Shown here: positions 1 to 8,025 of the stretch, one piece after another
How positions within the stretch are numbered: the first letter of the stretch is position 1
Layout: the number at the start of each line of letters is the position of its first letter
Assembly: GCA_017409875.1 (NCBI GenBank)
Contig: JAFQRW010000017.1
Location: 1 to 64,000 of the forward strand
Reading direction: 5' to 3'
DNA: 64,000 bases
From: Clostridia bacterium
GTDB lineage: Bacteria; Bacillota; Clostridia; RGIG6154
Notes under the pieces: generated by a model
Seen by the model: only the letters and a program-made list of their open reading frames with translations
Databases searched by the model: none
What the model was told of the DNA's origin: nothing
Translations under genes and position numbers: made by a program

Positions 1-102
1 ACAACATTGGATGTCGTCCGAATGACAGCAAGAGCATAGTCCGTATGGATTCTTGCCTGTGATGCAGACAGGGAGTCCCTGTTCGTTTCTCTTTATGCTC
101 AT
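1..102 (-). CDS. Partial unknown element protein (N-terminus only)
   Basis: The first 34 codons of a leftward gene are visible and read open to the window edge. The start is an ATG at 102 preceded by an AGGAGG-type ribosome binding site at about 112-119, and it overlaps the stop of the upstream gene as ATGA, which implies translational coupling. The visible peptide ends in a Cys-rich stretch (CSCCH, then CC) that could be the start of a metal-binding domain. I do not recognise the family. Position at the end of the leftward early operon suggests an accessory phage or integrative-element gene. Confidence 0.6.
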   Translation of the reverse strand, partial: MSIKRNEQGLPVCITGKNPYGLCSCCHSDDIQCC

Positions 103-293
103 TCCGTCTGCACCTCCTCAACCTTATCAAGCGCCACAATGTGTACGCAGTTGGCTTTCAATTCGTGAAGTTCCGCCTGATAGTAATACTGCCCTTGGGG
201 GTTCTTCCGAAGGATGCAAGCCGTCAGGGTGTATGTGTGGTCGCCGTGCTTTACCTTTTCGCCGATGATTCGCTTTGCTATTCTGATGTCCAT
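99..293 (-). CDS. Small unknown element protein, 64 aa
   Basis: A 64-residue protein with a good ribosome binding site (GAAGGGAG) upstream of ATG 293. It is predicted to be a small soluble beta-rich protein; I see no signal peptide, membrane segment or catalytic motif. Its stop overlaps the start of the next leftward gene by ATGA, and it follows the 126-aa clamp-motif gene by about 15 nt, so it belongs to the same operon. Function unknown; small proteins of this kind are common in clostridial phage and integrative-element early regions. Confidence 0.6.
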   Translation of the reverse strand: MDIRIAKRIIGEKVKHGDHTYTLTACILRKNPQGQYYYQAELHELKANCVHIVALDKVEEVQTE

Positions 294-308
294 TGGTTTC
301 TCCCTTCG

Positions 309-689
309 TTAAAATAATGATATCTGCTTGCCCGAGTTTATCTCGATGCAGGCGGTTTGCCACAATGATATCAAGATATCTTTGTGGTATTCGAGGTCGT
401 CCAAGTCACCGCCACGAGCTGCCTTGTCGATTGCGTGTTCCTCGGTCGTGATTTTCTTTATCATTTCCTTGGTGGCAAGTTTCCGACAGTCTGTGCATCC
501 GTACTGGCTCTCGATGTCCTCTTTGAGTTTCCTGATGCTCTCGTCATCGATGCCGAGTTTCTTTCGCTCACTCTCAATCCGGGAGAGAAGTTCGAGGTAT
601 TCTTCCTCATACTCTGCGAGTTTGTGCTTCGGCATCATCGAGGCATTTTTCTTTTTGTCCAGTAGTCTTTTAAGGCGTGTGTTCGGCAT
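309..689 (-). CDS. Unknown coiled-coil protein with C-terminal clamp-binding motif
   Basis: 126 residues, rich in Lys and Glu, with a probable helical hairpin or coiled coil at about 20-60 and a Cys pair (C-x2-C, CTDC) near residue 85. The last residues are GKQISLF. QISLF matches the QL(S/D)LF pentapeptide by which DNA polymerases, MutS, DinB and some phage proteins bind the beta sliding clamp; that it binds the clamp here is inference. Start ATG 689 has a GAGGTGA ribosome binding site and lies inside the 3' end of the MT-A70 gene (20-nt overlap). It probably acts in element replication or its interface with the host replisome. Confidence 0.65.
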   Translation of the reverse strand: MPNTRLKRLLDKKKNASMMPKHKLAEYEEEYLELLSRIESERKKLGIDDESIRKLKEDIESQYGCTDCRKLATKEMIKKITTEEHAIDKAARGGDLDDLEYHKDILISLWQTACIEINSGKQISLF

Positions 690-1248
690 CAGGATTCACC
701 TCGTTTCCCCAGCAATCCCAGCCGGCCCGAAAGTTCCGAGCATACAATTCGATTTTCGGAAGGTCAGGATACAACCTCTCGATTATTTCGTATGAAACCT
801 CCGGCTTTTGGCTGTGTCGTTTTGGCTTTTCCGTGAATACGGTATGTATCTTGCCACGCTCTGCCTTTGCTACCGGGGTGAATTTTCCCTTATACATATA
901 AAGGAGGTATTCGTGTCCGTATCGAACCGTAAAAGCTGCAGGGATTCCTGTTACTTTGTTCCATATCATTCTTGCGTGGAGTTTGTATCCCAGTTCCTTT
1001 GCGATTTCCTCGGTCTTGGGTAGATGTTTGTCAATCGTCCATAAAAAGAGGATATGGTCATCGGTTGCGTGTTCGCCTGCGACTCGCAGATGCTCTTTGA
1101 TTTCATCAAATGTCAGGACGGTATAATCGAGTTGCTTTCCGCTACTGTTCGGTCGCCTTGATTTCTTTCCGCCCTTTGCTTGCTTCCATGGTGGGTCTGC
1201 AAGGATGAGGCTGTATTATTTTTCGGTGTTGTGGATGTCTACGAACAA
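670..1248 (-). pseudogene. MT-A70 family DNA adenine methyltransferase with premature stop
   Basis: The reading frame encodes a typical MT-A70 phage methyltransferase: DPPW catalytic motif at codons 18-21, a middle region ending in the KLHARMIWNK type strand, and a C-terminal KPKRHSQKP segment, with 192 codons as expected for the family. The natural start appears to be TTG 1248, behind a GAGGTGA site that lies in the end of the preceding gene. Codon 11 is TAA (1216-1218), placed where homologues carry Lys between the start and the DPPW strand. No ATG, GTG or TTG occurs in frame between that stop and DPPW; the first downstream ATG (969) would give a 99-aa fragment without the catalytic motif. 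The gene is therefore probably dead unless this base is a sequencing error. Confidence 0.75.
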
Positions 1249-1634
1249 TTCGACTCACCTCGCTTTTCTTTCATCAGCCTGTCGAGGGTGAATTCCCCGG
1301 TTGCGTATTCTTCTCTGATTAAGGTTATAAGTTCGGCACACTCGAAGTCCGAGAGCATCCTCATCAATTCCATAATTCTGTTGAATACTTCCTTTTTGTT
1401 CGGGAACTGGTCAGCCGTTTCGGGCTGTTCATCCAAGATGCCGAGAACGTCTCGCAGTCCTTTGGCTGCTTCCGTGTATAACTGTTTCACTCTGCAGTAT
1501 GATTCGTTCTGCTTCAACCGCTCCGAAATGACGGGGCGGTAAATGTCCCGATAACAAATGAAGGGGATTTCATCTTTTATAGCTTTGCTTATTTCGGCAT
1601 CGCTCATTTCTTCAATGGGTTTCTTTGCTTCCAT
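1239..1634 (-). CDS. Unknown element protein, 131 aa
   Basis: A 131-residue, mostly helical, charged protein with no recognised domain. ATG 1634 is preceded by GAAAGGAG. Its 3' end overlaps the TTG start and carries the ribosome binding site of the MT-A70 methyltransferase, so the two would be co-translated. It lies 36 nt downstream of the primase-helicase gene in the same leftward operon. There is no signal peptide or membrane segment. Function unknown; context suggests an accessory replication or modification role. Confidence 0.6.
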   Translation of the reverse strand: MEAKKPIEEMSDAEISKAIKDEIPFICYRDIYRPVISERLKQNESYCRVKQLYTEAAKGLRDVLGILDEQPETADQFPNKKEVFNRIMELMRMLSDFECAELITLIREEYATGEFTLDRLMKEKRGESNCS

Positions 1635-1669
1635 TTCTCTGCTCCTTTCCGGGGACTATCCCTGCCGTG

Positions 1670-4297
1670 TTAGAACGGCAGGTCATCGTCCTCATCGACC
1701 TCTACAAATCCCATCGACTCAAAGTCATTACTTTTGTCATTACTTTTGTCCGATTCGGTCGCTGCCAGTGCTTTTGTGAGGTCAAATTCTACGAAGCGAC
1801 CACGCTTCGTGTCGTTGTATTTGACAACCGAGTATTTGCCTTCGCTGTCCTTGGATATGATGTCCTTTTCGTATAAGAATTTCAGGGTTTTTCTCGGGGA
1901 GAATTTCATCTTCTCGAGTGCTTCGTTCAGGATGCTCGGGTATATGTAGTATTTGCCTGCGGACATAAAGCCGTAGCTGGGACTCCGTGCATCCGACCCG
2001 AACTGTCCGTTGTTTGACAATATCCAGTCGACAACAAACTGAAGGGCATTCTCGTTGACATCTCGGCTCTTTGCGGTCTGTTGCATCAGGAGTATTTCGA
2101 TGCTCATTGCTACCGCCCTCTCGATGGCTTCGTTTTCTTCCTCTCCGAATATCCATTGTGAAGCGAGGGCATCGGCTGTTGCTACCGTGCTGACTCCGTC
2201 AATGTGTGAACCGCTCTGACCCTGTGCCTTTTCTTTTATCCGCTTTGTGATTTCACGGTTCAGGGTGATTATTGCTTTGTCACCTGATTCTATAAGTCGC
2301 CTTACGAATTCAACGCCTGCTGCTCCGTGGTTCTCTGCTGTGAATGGGTATATGTCGCTGGCTTCCTGTGGGTTGTCAAACGGTGGCCCATAAACTTCAA
2401 GTACACGGGTGCTGACACCTGTCTGTGTGCTGTCGTTCGAGAGAGGTTCTTCTCCGTTGGCTATGATTACGGTCCGCCATTGCTTTATCGCTTGGAGTCC
2501 GCCGTTCTTTGTACCTCGGATTTTGCTTCCGCCCTCTGCGAGCATATAAACCAGTTGCTCTACTGATTCTTGCTTCGAGCCTGCGAGCTGCCTTTCGTTG
2601 AGTCCGAAGGGCAAGTCCTTAAAGAATGCAGCCGTCTGTTCCAGTCCGACCTTTGTGGCATTGAATGAAACCTTCAGGCTGTCAGGTTCGCCCCATACCG
2701 ACAAGGCTGCGTGTAAGGCTGCCGTTTTTCCGCCCTCTGAACCGCCCCAGTTGTAAATGAAGAATATTCTTTGATTTACTGTTTTGAGTATCGGGGGTGC
2801 AAAGGAAGCGGCAAGGAGAAAGCGGAAGCGGTTTCTCTGTCTGTGGTATTGCATCAGCTTCGTCCATTCCTCGAGTGAGCCTGTCTTTTGGTATGCGTTG
2901 ACTCTGCCTATCATCGAACGCTCGACATCGAGGACGATGTCGCCACCGTGTCCGGGGAGGAAGTTCTTCTCGGTCGCCCATCCGAGCTGCGACACCGACT
3001 TTGCTTCTTTGATTCGGTCGATGTTCTCCGATTCGAGTGCTTCCAAGAATGACACGACTTGCTTTGCGTTTTCGCTGGTTATCAATGCTCCGAGGTCTGC
3101 AAGGCTGACGATGTTTCGGCTTTGGTATATCGTGGTTGAGTTAAATATGCCGTATCGCCAGTTGTTTCTTATCTTGAATGCAATCTGTATCTTTTCCTCA
3201 TCGGTTTCGATGTTTCGCAGTCGCTTCACGATTATGATTGGTGTTCTGCAGACTCTCTTGTATTGCTCGGTTCGGCTGTCGTATTTGAATATGCCGTCAT
3301 CCGAGAGTTTCCAGCCTTCAGGCTCTCGAAGTTTTACGGGCATCCCTGCGACAAGGTCGGGGAGGTTCTCGGCTTCCGTTTTGAGGTCTACTGTTTCGGC
3401 TTTGCTCATTGCAGTTTTCACTTGCTCGAGTGCATCCATTCCGTTCTTGCCGTAGAGTTCGCTCGGGTCTTTGACCTCGTAATCTTCAAGAGTAAAGGTC
3501 AAAACCTCGCCTTCGTATCCGCCCTCATATAACTTACTTATCATTTGCTGGCGGAATGTCTGACCGCCCTTGTCAGGCTCGATGTGGAGGTATAATCTCG
3601 GTATGCTTGCGAGTTGTTCCGCCCATTTTGCCTGAAAGTTTGTAGCACCGGGAACTCCAAGAGTGGGAAGTCCGAGCATCCACAGACTCTGCGAGTCGCT
3701 TTCGCCCTCTACAAGAATTGCGTACTCTGTGAACTCTTTGGTTTTCCACAATCCGTAAAGGCAGAGGGTTGAGCCTTTTTGCCATTTGAACTTGCCGTTC
3801 GGGTTCGATGGGTTGTATCGCTTTCGGGTTGCCTTAACCTTTCCGTCTTGGTCTTTGTACGGTATCTTGATGTGCTTACCGCTTTGGTCGGTCCCTGCGG
3901 TTACACCGCACTCGTCTTTGAGCCATTCTGCCATGAAGTGCTTTTCGGTTGCGTATTGCTCCACTCCGTAATCGGGGAGTGAGGGAGGCTTTGTGCTTTG
4001 TTTTTTCTGCTCGACCGAGGTGTCTATGCCTGCGAGTTCGAGAAGTTCCTTGTAGGCTTCGGCATTGTCGATGCCTTTTATCTTGGAAAGAAAAACCGTG
4101 GCATTTCCGCTCTCTCCACATCCTTCGCACTTGAAGCACCCGTTCTTTGTGTTAAACCAAAAGCTGGGATGTCGTTCCTGATGAAAAGGGCAGCAAGCGT
4201 GCATTTTGTCTTTTCCGCAACTCCGAGGGTTCTTGACATACTGTGAGTAAAAGTCGACCCAGTTTATTCGGCTGTCGATATTTATTTGTTTTTGCAT
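1670..4297 (-). CDS. Primase-helicase: CHC2 zinc finger, TOPRIM, DUF927
   Basis: A large replication protein (875 aa from ATG 4297; an upstream ATG at 4315 would add six residues, but AAGGCGGTGA lies between the two and favours 4297). Counting from the longer form, a CHC2-type zinc finger is visible (C42-x2-H45, C63-x2-C66), then a TOPRIM-like strand LVEGESDSQS at about 201-210 with a second acidic patch EPDKGG near 246. The C-terminal half is a DUF927 helicase-like module with Walker A GGSEGGKT. In the family such fusions prime and unwind DNA during phage or integrative-element replication in the cytoplasm. It follows the 268-aa Cys-cluster gene and heads the downstream small-gene series. 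Confidence 0.88.
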   Translation of the reverse strand: MQKQINIDSRINWVDFYSQYVKNPRSCGKDKMHACCPFHQERHPSFWFNTKNGCFKCEGCGESGNATVFLSKIKGIDNAEAYKELLELAGIDTSVEQKKQSTKPPSLPDYGVEQYATEKHFMAEWLKDECGVTAGTDQSGKHIKIPYKDQDGKVKATRKRYNPSNPNGKFKWQKGSTLCLYGLWKTKEFTEYAILVEGESDSQSLWMLGLPTLGVPGATNFQAKWAEQLASIPRLYLHIEPDKGGQTFRQQMISKLYEGGYEGEVLTFTLEDYEVKDPSELYGKNGMDALEQVKTAMSKAETVDLKTEAENLPDLVAGMPVKLREPEGWKLSDDGIFKYDSRTEQYKRVCRTPIIIVKRLRNIETDEEKIQIAFKIRNNWRYGIFNSTTIYQSRNIVSLADLGALITSENAKQVVSFLEALESENIDRIKEAKSVSQLGWATEKNFLPGHGGDIVLDVERSMIGRVNAYQKTGSLEEWTKLMQYHRQRNRFRFLLAASFAPPILKTVNQRIFFIYNWGGSEGGKTAALHAALSVWGEPDSLKVSFNATKVGLEQTAAFFKDLPFGLNERQLAGSKQESVEQLVYMLAEGGSKIRGTKNGGLQAIKQWRTVIIANGEEPLSNDSTQTGVSTRVLEVYGPPFDNPQEASDIYPFTAENHGAAGVEFVRRLIESGDKAIITLNREITKRIKEKAQGQSGSHIDGVSTVATADALASQWIFGEEENEAIERAVAMSIEILLMQQTAKSRDVNENALQFVVDWILSNNGQFGSDARSPSYGFMSAGKYYIYPSILNEALEKMKFSPRKTLKFLYEKDIISKDSEGKYSVVKYNDTKRGRFVEFDLTKALAATESDKSNDKSNDFESMGFVEVDEDDDLPF

Positions 4298-4356
4298 TGC
4301 TTCACCGCCTTTCATTGCAACTTAAGGGAGGCAGGGTATGCCTCCCCAGTTCGCTC

Positions 4357-5163
4357 TTACTCGTTGGTGGGTGCTTCTTCAAATGTAGGCTCTGCATCGG
4401 TTATTACAAAGTCATCGGTATCGACATCGGCTGCGGTTGCCGTTGCGTTCTGTGCAGGCTTTGTATTGTAGTCATCGTCAATGATTCCGATTCTGCGAGT
4501 GGTTTTCTTGATGCTCTCTTTGTATGCATCGAGTTCCGCCTTCAGGCTGTCGTTGATTTTTCCGCCGATGCTGAACTGTGCGCTGGAGTATGCGATGCCC
4601 TGTTTGTTGGCTTCCTTTTTGAGTGTGATTTTTGTAATCACATGGTGCGGTCTGTGTCCCTTGATTACGATGCGTTTGCCGAGGTAATCTTTCCAGTTCT
4701 TGATGCTGGTAGGCGGAAGTGTAAGGATGAAGGGAAGCGGTGAGCCTTCCTGTAAAATGTAGAGGCGGTGCATATTCTTACACTTTTTGCCCTCGCCATC
4801 GCTACCGAATTCGTTGAAGGGGCAGTTCTGACAGTTATGTACCTCGCCTGTTTCGGGTTCGATGCCTACCTTGCCGTCCATGCTCGAGCAAGAGGGCGGT
4901 GTGTTCTGTCCGTCATACTTGCTTTCCCAGTATGCGTTCACGGGGTGGTGGTCGATTACGATGCCTGCGATTTCTTTTGCAAGGTCGGGACTGTCAGGGT
5001 CATCTCCGGGGATTTCAAAGGCGACACCGCCACCGCTCGGGATTTTTACTCTGTCGAAGGGGATTTCTCCGAGTCCGTCAAGTTCCTCTGCCATAATGTC
5101 TGCAATCTCTCCGTTGATTGCGAGTGCGAAGTTTTCTACTACCATAAGTTCGTTTTTAGCCAT
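4357..5163 (-). CDS. Conserved phage-type protein with Cys cluster, possible ssDNA-binding role
   Basis: 268 residues. The centre holds a Cys cluster (CSSMDG, then C-x2-C-PF, then KKC) that looks like a zinc site, flanked by beta-rich segments; the C-terminus is acidic and low-complexity (many D, E, T and A), as in single-stranded DNA-binding proteins. I recognise it only as a family found next to primase and Gp157 genes in clostridial elements. ATG 5163 has a GAAAGGATAGG site. Placement between the Gp157/clamp-motif genes and the primase supports a DNA-replication role, and ssDNA binding is inference from the acidic tail and context. Confidence 0.65.
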   Translation of the reverse strand: MAKNELMVVENFALAINGEIADIMAEELDGLGEIPFDRVKIPSGGGVAFEIPGDDPDSPDLAKEIAGIVIDHHPVNAYWESKYDGQNTPPSCSSMDGKVGIEPETGEVHNCQNCPFNEFGSDGEGKKCKNMHRLYILQEGSPLPFILTLPPTSIKNWKDYLGKRIVIKGHRPHHVITKITLKKEANKQGIAYSSAQFSIGGKINDSLKAELDAYKESIKKTTRRIGIIDDDYNTKPAQNATATAADVDTDDFVITDAEPTFEEAPTNE

Positions 5164-5188
5164 TGTTTTGTACCTATCCTTTCTCTAA

Positions 5189-5680
5189 TTACTGTGCATC
5201 GGCATCGGCATATTCGATGTCGCCTGCGGTTTCTGTGGGTTCTTCGAAGTCATCGTCATCGGTGCTGTTGATGAGTGCTTCGATGGGGTATTCTTCGTTG
5301 CCTGCTTCGACCATGATGTCGTAAATGATACGCTTTGCGGTGGCTGCCATGGCGATTGCATCGGCGGCGAGTTGCGATGCGTGTCCGTAAATGTCGCCTG
5401 CTACATCCTTGACGATGCTGTCGCTCGGCTCGGCGAGTTTTCCGAGGTAGTTCTTCATATCGTCCTTGATGCGTTTCATTGAAAGTTCGAGCCTTGTCAG
5501 TCCCTCGGCTGCGTGTCCGTAGCCTTCGTGTCTGTTCTTGATGGCTCTGATGTAGTGCTGTTCGCAGTCGTCCTTGGTTCTGTCGTATTCTCTCTCTACG
5601 CAGATGGTTACTTCCTGTTCAATTGCTTTTACCTCATCCCCGAATAAGGATGTCTGTGTGTTTTTATCTTCGTTATACAT
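5189..5680 (-). CDS. Unknown replication-module protein with N-terminal clamp-binding motif
   Basis: 163 residues. Residues 9-13 are QTSLF, a good match to the beta-clamp-binding pentapeptide, placed in an exposed N-terminal tail before a helical body. The C-terminus is strongly acidic (DDDDFEE). ATG 5680 follows an AAAGGAG site. It sits between Gp157 and the Cys-cluster protein, so it probably acts at replication forks, but no enzymatic motif is visible and I do not recognise the family. Clamp binding is inferred from the motif only. Confidence 0.65.
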   Translation of the reverse strand: MYNEDKNTQTSLFGDEVKAIEQEVTICVEREYDRTKDDCEQHYIRAIKNRHEGYGHAAEGLTRLELSMKRIKDDMKNYLGKLAEPSDSIVKDVAGDIYGHASQLAADAIAMAATAKRIIYDIMVEAGNEEYPIEALINSTDDDDFEEPTETAGDIEYADADAQ

Positions 5681-5697
5681 TTCGATTCGCTCCTTTA

Positions 5698-6147
5698 TTA
5701 AAATTCTTTTCCTGTTTTGGATTTACCGCCCTTGCCGGACACCTTGCGGACTCCGACACCCTGCTTTGTGAAAATGGTTACAATGCCCTCGAATTCCTCG
5801 GGGAGTTCCTCGCCATTTTCCTCGTAGATGCTTTTCATAATGCTGTTGAGTTTCGGTGCAGGGACTGTTTCTGTGATGATTTCCTCACGATCAATGCCGT
5901 GAAGTTTCAATGCTTCGATGAGTGCCTGTCGCTTATGCACCGTACTTGAGAAGATGTCTTTGTACTGCAGTGTGAATTTGTAGCCGTTGAGTTCGAAGCC
6001 GTCATTGCCTTCTTCAATCATAAGGTTGGAGAGTTCCAGTTCGGTCGCTTCGATTTCGGCATTGTTCTGCTTGGTGGCTTCGGCGAGTTCTTCCTTTTTG
6101 TCCCTCAAAGCCTTCAGTTTGGCTGCCAGTTCGTTCATTGTGTTCAT
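5698..6147 (-). CDS. Gp157-like phage protein
   Basis: 149 residues resembling the Siphovirus Gp157 family: an N-terminal coiled coil (LKALRDKKEELAEA, heptads to about residue 45), a short beta section, and a basic C-terminus. Gp157 proteins occur in phage replication or recombination clusters; their role is poorly defined, though one streptococcal member was linked to phage resistance. The start is ATG 6147, behind AGGAAAGGAG and overlapping the upstream stop as ATGA. The frame is open back to 6363, but the longer product would lack an upstream match to the family, so the internal start is preferred. Confidence 0.75.
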   Translation of the reverse strand: MNTMNELAAKLKALRDKKEELAEATKQNNAEIEATELELSNLMIEEGNDGFELNGYKFTLQYKDIFSSTVHKRQALIEALKLHGIDREEIITETVPAPKLNSIMKSIYEENGEELPEEFEGIVTIFTKQGVGVRKVSGKGGKSKTGKEF

Positions 6148-6356
6148 CGTCCTACAACTCCTTTCCTCATGAGTGTTCTCATTGCTACTCTCGAGCCTTT
6201 TCTTTTGCCTGTCCCGATTTTGCGGAGAAGTTCGGCGGTTTTGAAACCGTACTTTTTCTCTTGGTATCTGTGCCACATGGTTCTGAGTACCTTTGAGGTC
6301 TTTCCGCCTGTTTTTTCGGCTTCGTGTCGAGCGATTGCTCTTTTCAGTTTTCGCAT
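6144..6356 (-). CDS. Small basic unknown protein, 70 aa
   Basis: A 70-residue protein very rich in Arg and Lys, with no acidic patch or membrane segment, so binding to nucleic acid is plausible. The start ATG 6356 has AGGAG eight bases upstream and overlaps the last 13 nt of the C5 methyltransferase frame; its stop overlaps the Gp157 start. Such short basic ORFs are frequent in clostridial phage early operons. No function can be assigned. Confidence 0.55.
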   Translation of the reverse strand: MRKLKRAIARHEAEKTGGKTSKVLRTMWHRYQEKKYGFKTAELLRKIGTGKRKGSRVAMRTLMRKGVVGR

Positions 6357-8025
6357 TGTTCATGCTCCTCTCTTAAAATTTTGATTATGTTTTGTATCGG
6401 ATACTCGGCGACAACGGTTGCCACCGCATTTCCGTATCCTTTGTAAGCAGGGCTGTCTTTCATTTCGTTGCCCTTTTCGTCTGTTACCCCTTCGTGCCAA
6501 TCGAAAGGGAAGCCTTGAAGTTCTGCACACTCTCCGGGCATCAGTCGGCGGACGATGTATTCTATGTAGGCTGCGAGTTCTCCGAGTGTTATCTCGACTG
6601 GAACTCCGACCGCATTCGGCCCCTTTGCTACAAGGGTCTGCATCGTACCGTTGTCCTGAATGCTTATGTCATATTGTGCGTTGATGCCTTGGTTAAAGGC
6701 TGCACGGTCTATTGCGAATATGGGTATCATTGCGAGCGGAACATTGCCACCGCCTGTCCCCATTCTTCCTGTGAGTGTTTGGCTCGCACCGCTATCGTCA
6801 ATTTTCACTCGACTGTCGTTCGGGTGGTTCTCGAGCATAATCGGTATGAATGCCACCTGTGTACCTTTGTAGTCGGTAGCCGTTAGTGTGTTTGCGGTGT
6901 TCTCTCCGACTGTTAGTGCGTATTGTCTTTCATTCAATACAAGGATGGGAGCTGCCACTCCGTGGACATCGGTGCTGGTTAAGGTGTAGCACGGTCCGTC
7001 CTCTGTTACCCCGAGTCCGTTTCCTGTATTGCTTTCCTTTCGTCCGATGCTCTTGTCTTGCAGAACTATAATGGCTGGTAGGTTGTCGCCCATCTGCTCT
7101 CGAAGTGTAGGGCATACATCCCACACTCTCTGACCACCTTGCCCTCGGGATAATGCTCCGAGTTCGTATGCCTTGCCGTCTGTGAGTGCTATGAGAACTT
7201 TCGGCTGAATGACTCCGTTGTGGTGTCCCGGATTCGTGCCGTTGCACAATGTGCTTGACTTCTCATCCAGTTCGTACATATTCTCGGGTCTGCAGTTTAG
7301 TGGGATTCCGCAGAGCCTGATGCCTGTCTTTCCAAAGTCACACGCAGAAGCTCGGGCAGTTCCTTGCCCCTGTTGGCTGCTCTGCGTAGGATGCCTTGAC
7401 ACGCCTTCGGGGATAAAGAGAATTTCTGCGGAGCGTTCAGTCTTATAATCTGCCACAAGGACGATTCTCTTTCTTCGCTGGGGGACTCCCCAATATTGGG
7501 CATCCAAGATACGCCATGAAATGTCGGCTGCCCCCCCCGAACCATTCCGCTGTCTGCCCATCGCCCAGTATCAGGCATTGGAATTTCGGCTTCTGTGATT
7601 TCTTCGAGCACCGCTCGAAAGTCACCGCCGTTATGGCTGGTGAGTGAGCCGGGGACATTTTCCCAAATTGCAAAGTGAGGATATTCTCCATTTGTTGCTT
7701 CCCTCATTTCTCTTATGATTCTTGTTGCTTCGTAAAATAGAACGCTTCGGCTTCCTTCGATGCCCTCTCGCTTGCCTGCTACACTCATGTCCTGACAAGG
7801 ACTACCGAATGTTATAAAATCTACAGGCGGTATCTCTGCACCGTTTATTTTGGTAATGTCCCCGAGCTGCATCGCATCAGGGAAGCGGTGAGCGAGAAGT
7901 CGAACGGGCCACGGTTCTATCTCTGATTGCCATAGGCACTTCGCTCCGTGCCATTCGGCTGGTAGTTCAAATCCCCCGAAGCCAGAGAAAAGACTTCCCA
8001 TTGTTGGTGTGTATTCGTTATTCAT
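6344..8025 (-). pseudogene. C5-cytosine DNA methyltransferase, out of frame at a G8 tract
   Basis: Two overlapping frames together encode one C5 methyltransferase. The 5' frame (8025 down to 7297) has motif I (FSGFGG), motif IV with catalytic PC at residues 76-77 (GSPCQDMS) and motif VI ENV at 122-124. The 3' frame (ending at 6344) has motif VIII (QRRKR), the target-recognition region, motif IX and motif X (GYGNAVA). The switch lies at eight G on the coding strand (7531-7538 in + coordinates). One more G would join the frames into about 560 aa without other change, so the tract is either a phase-variation switch in the off state, a slippage site, or a sequencing error. Its start overlaps the helicase stop. 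Confidence 0.85.
7531..7538. repeat. Homopolymer tract (8 C on +, 8 G on coding strand)
   Basis: Eight identical bases inside the C5 methyltransferase gene, at about codons 163-165. Nine would restore a single reading frame. Mononucleotide G/C tracts of this length are prone to slipped-strand mispairing and are also frequent sequencing-error sites. Confidence 0.9.

Noticed and set aside
1216-1218. Stop-codon reassignment to explain TAA in the MT-A70 gene.
   Set aside because: TAA, TAG and TGA all end genes normally elsewhere in the element, including TAA at the HD gene and the helicase.
2784-3455. A 223-aa rightward ORF inside the primase-helicase gene.
   Set aside because: It is antisense to a strongly conserved protein, has no ribosome binding site and a Ser/Pro/Phe-rich composition typical of a shadow frame. 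The same holds for the 155-aa (328), 166-aa (4243), 167-aa (4768) and 255-aa (9387) rightward frames.
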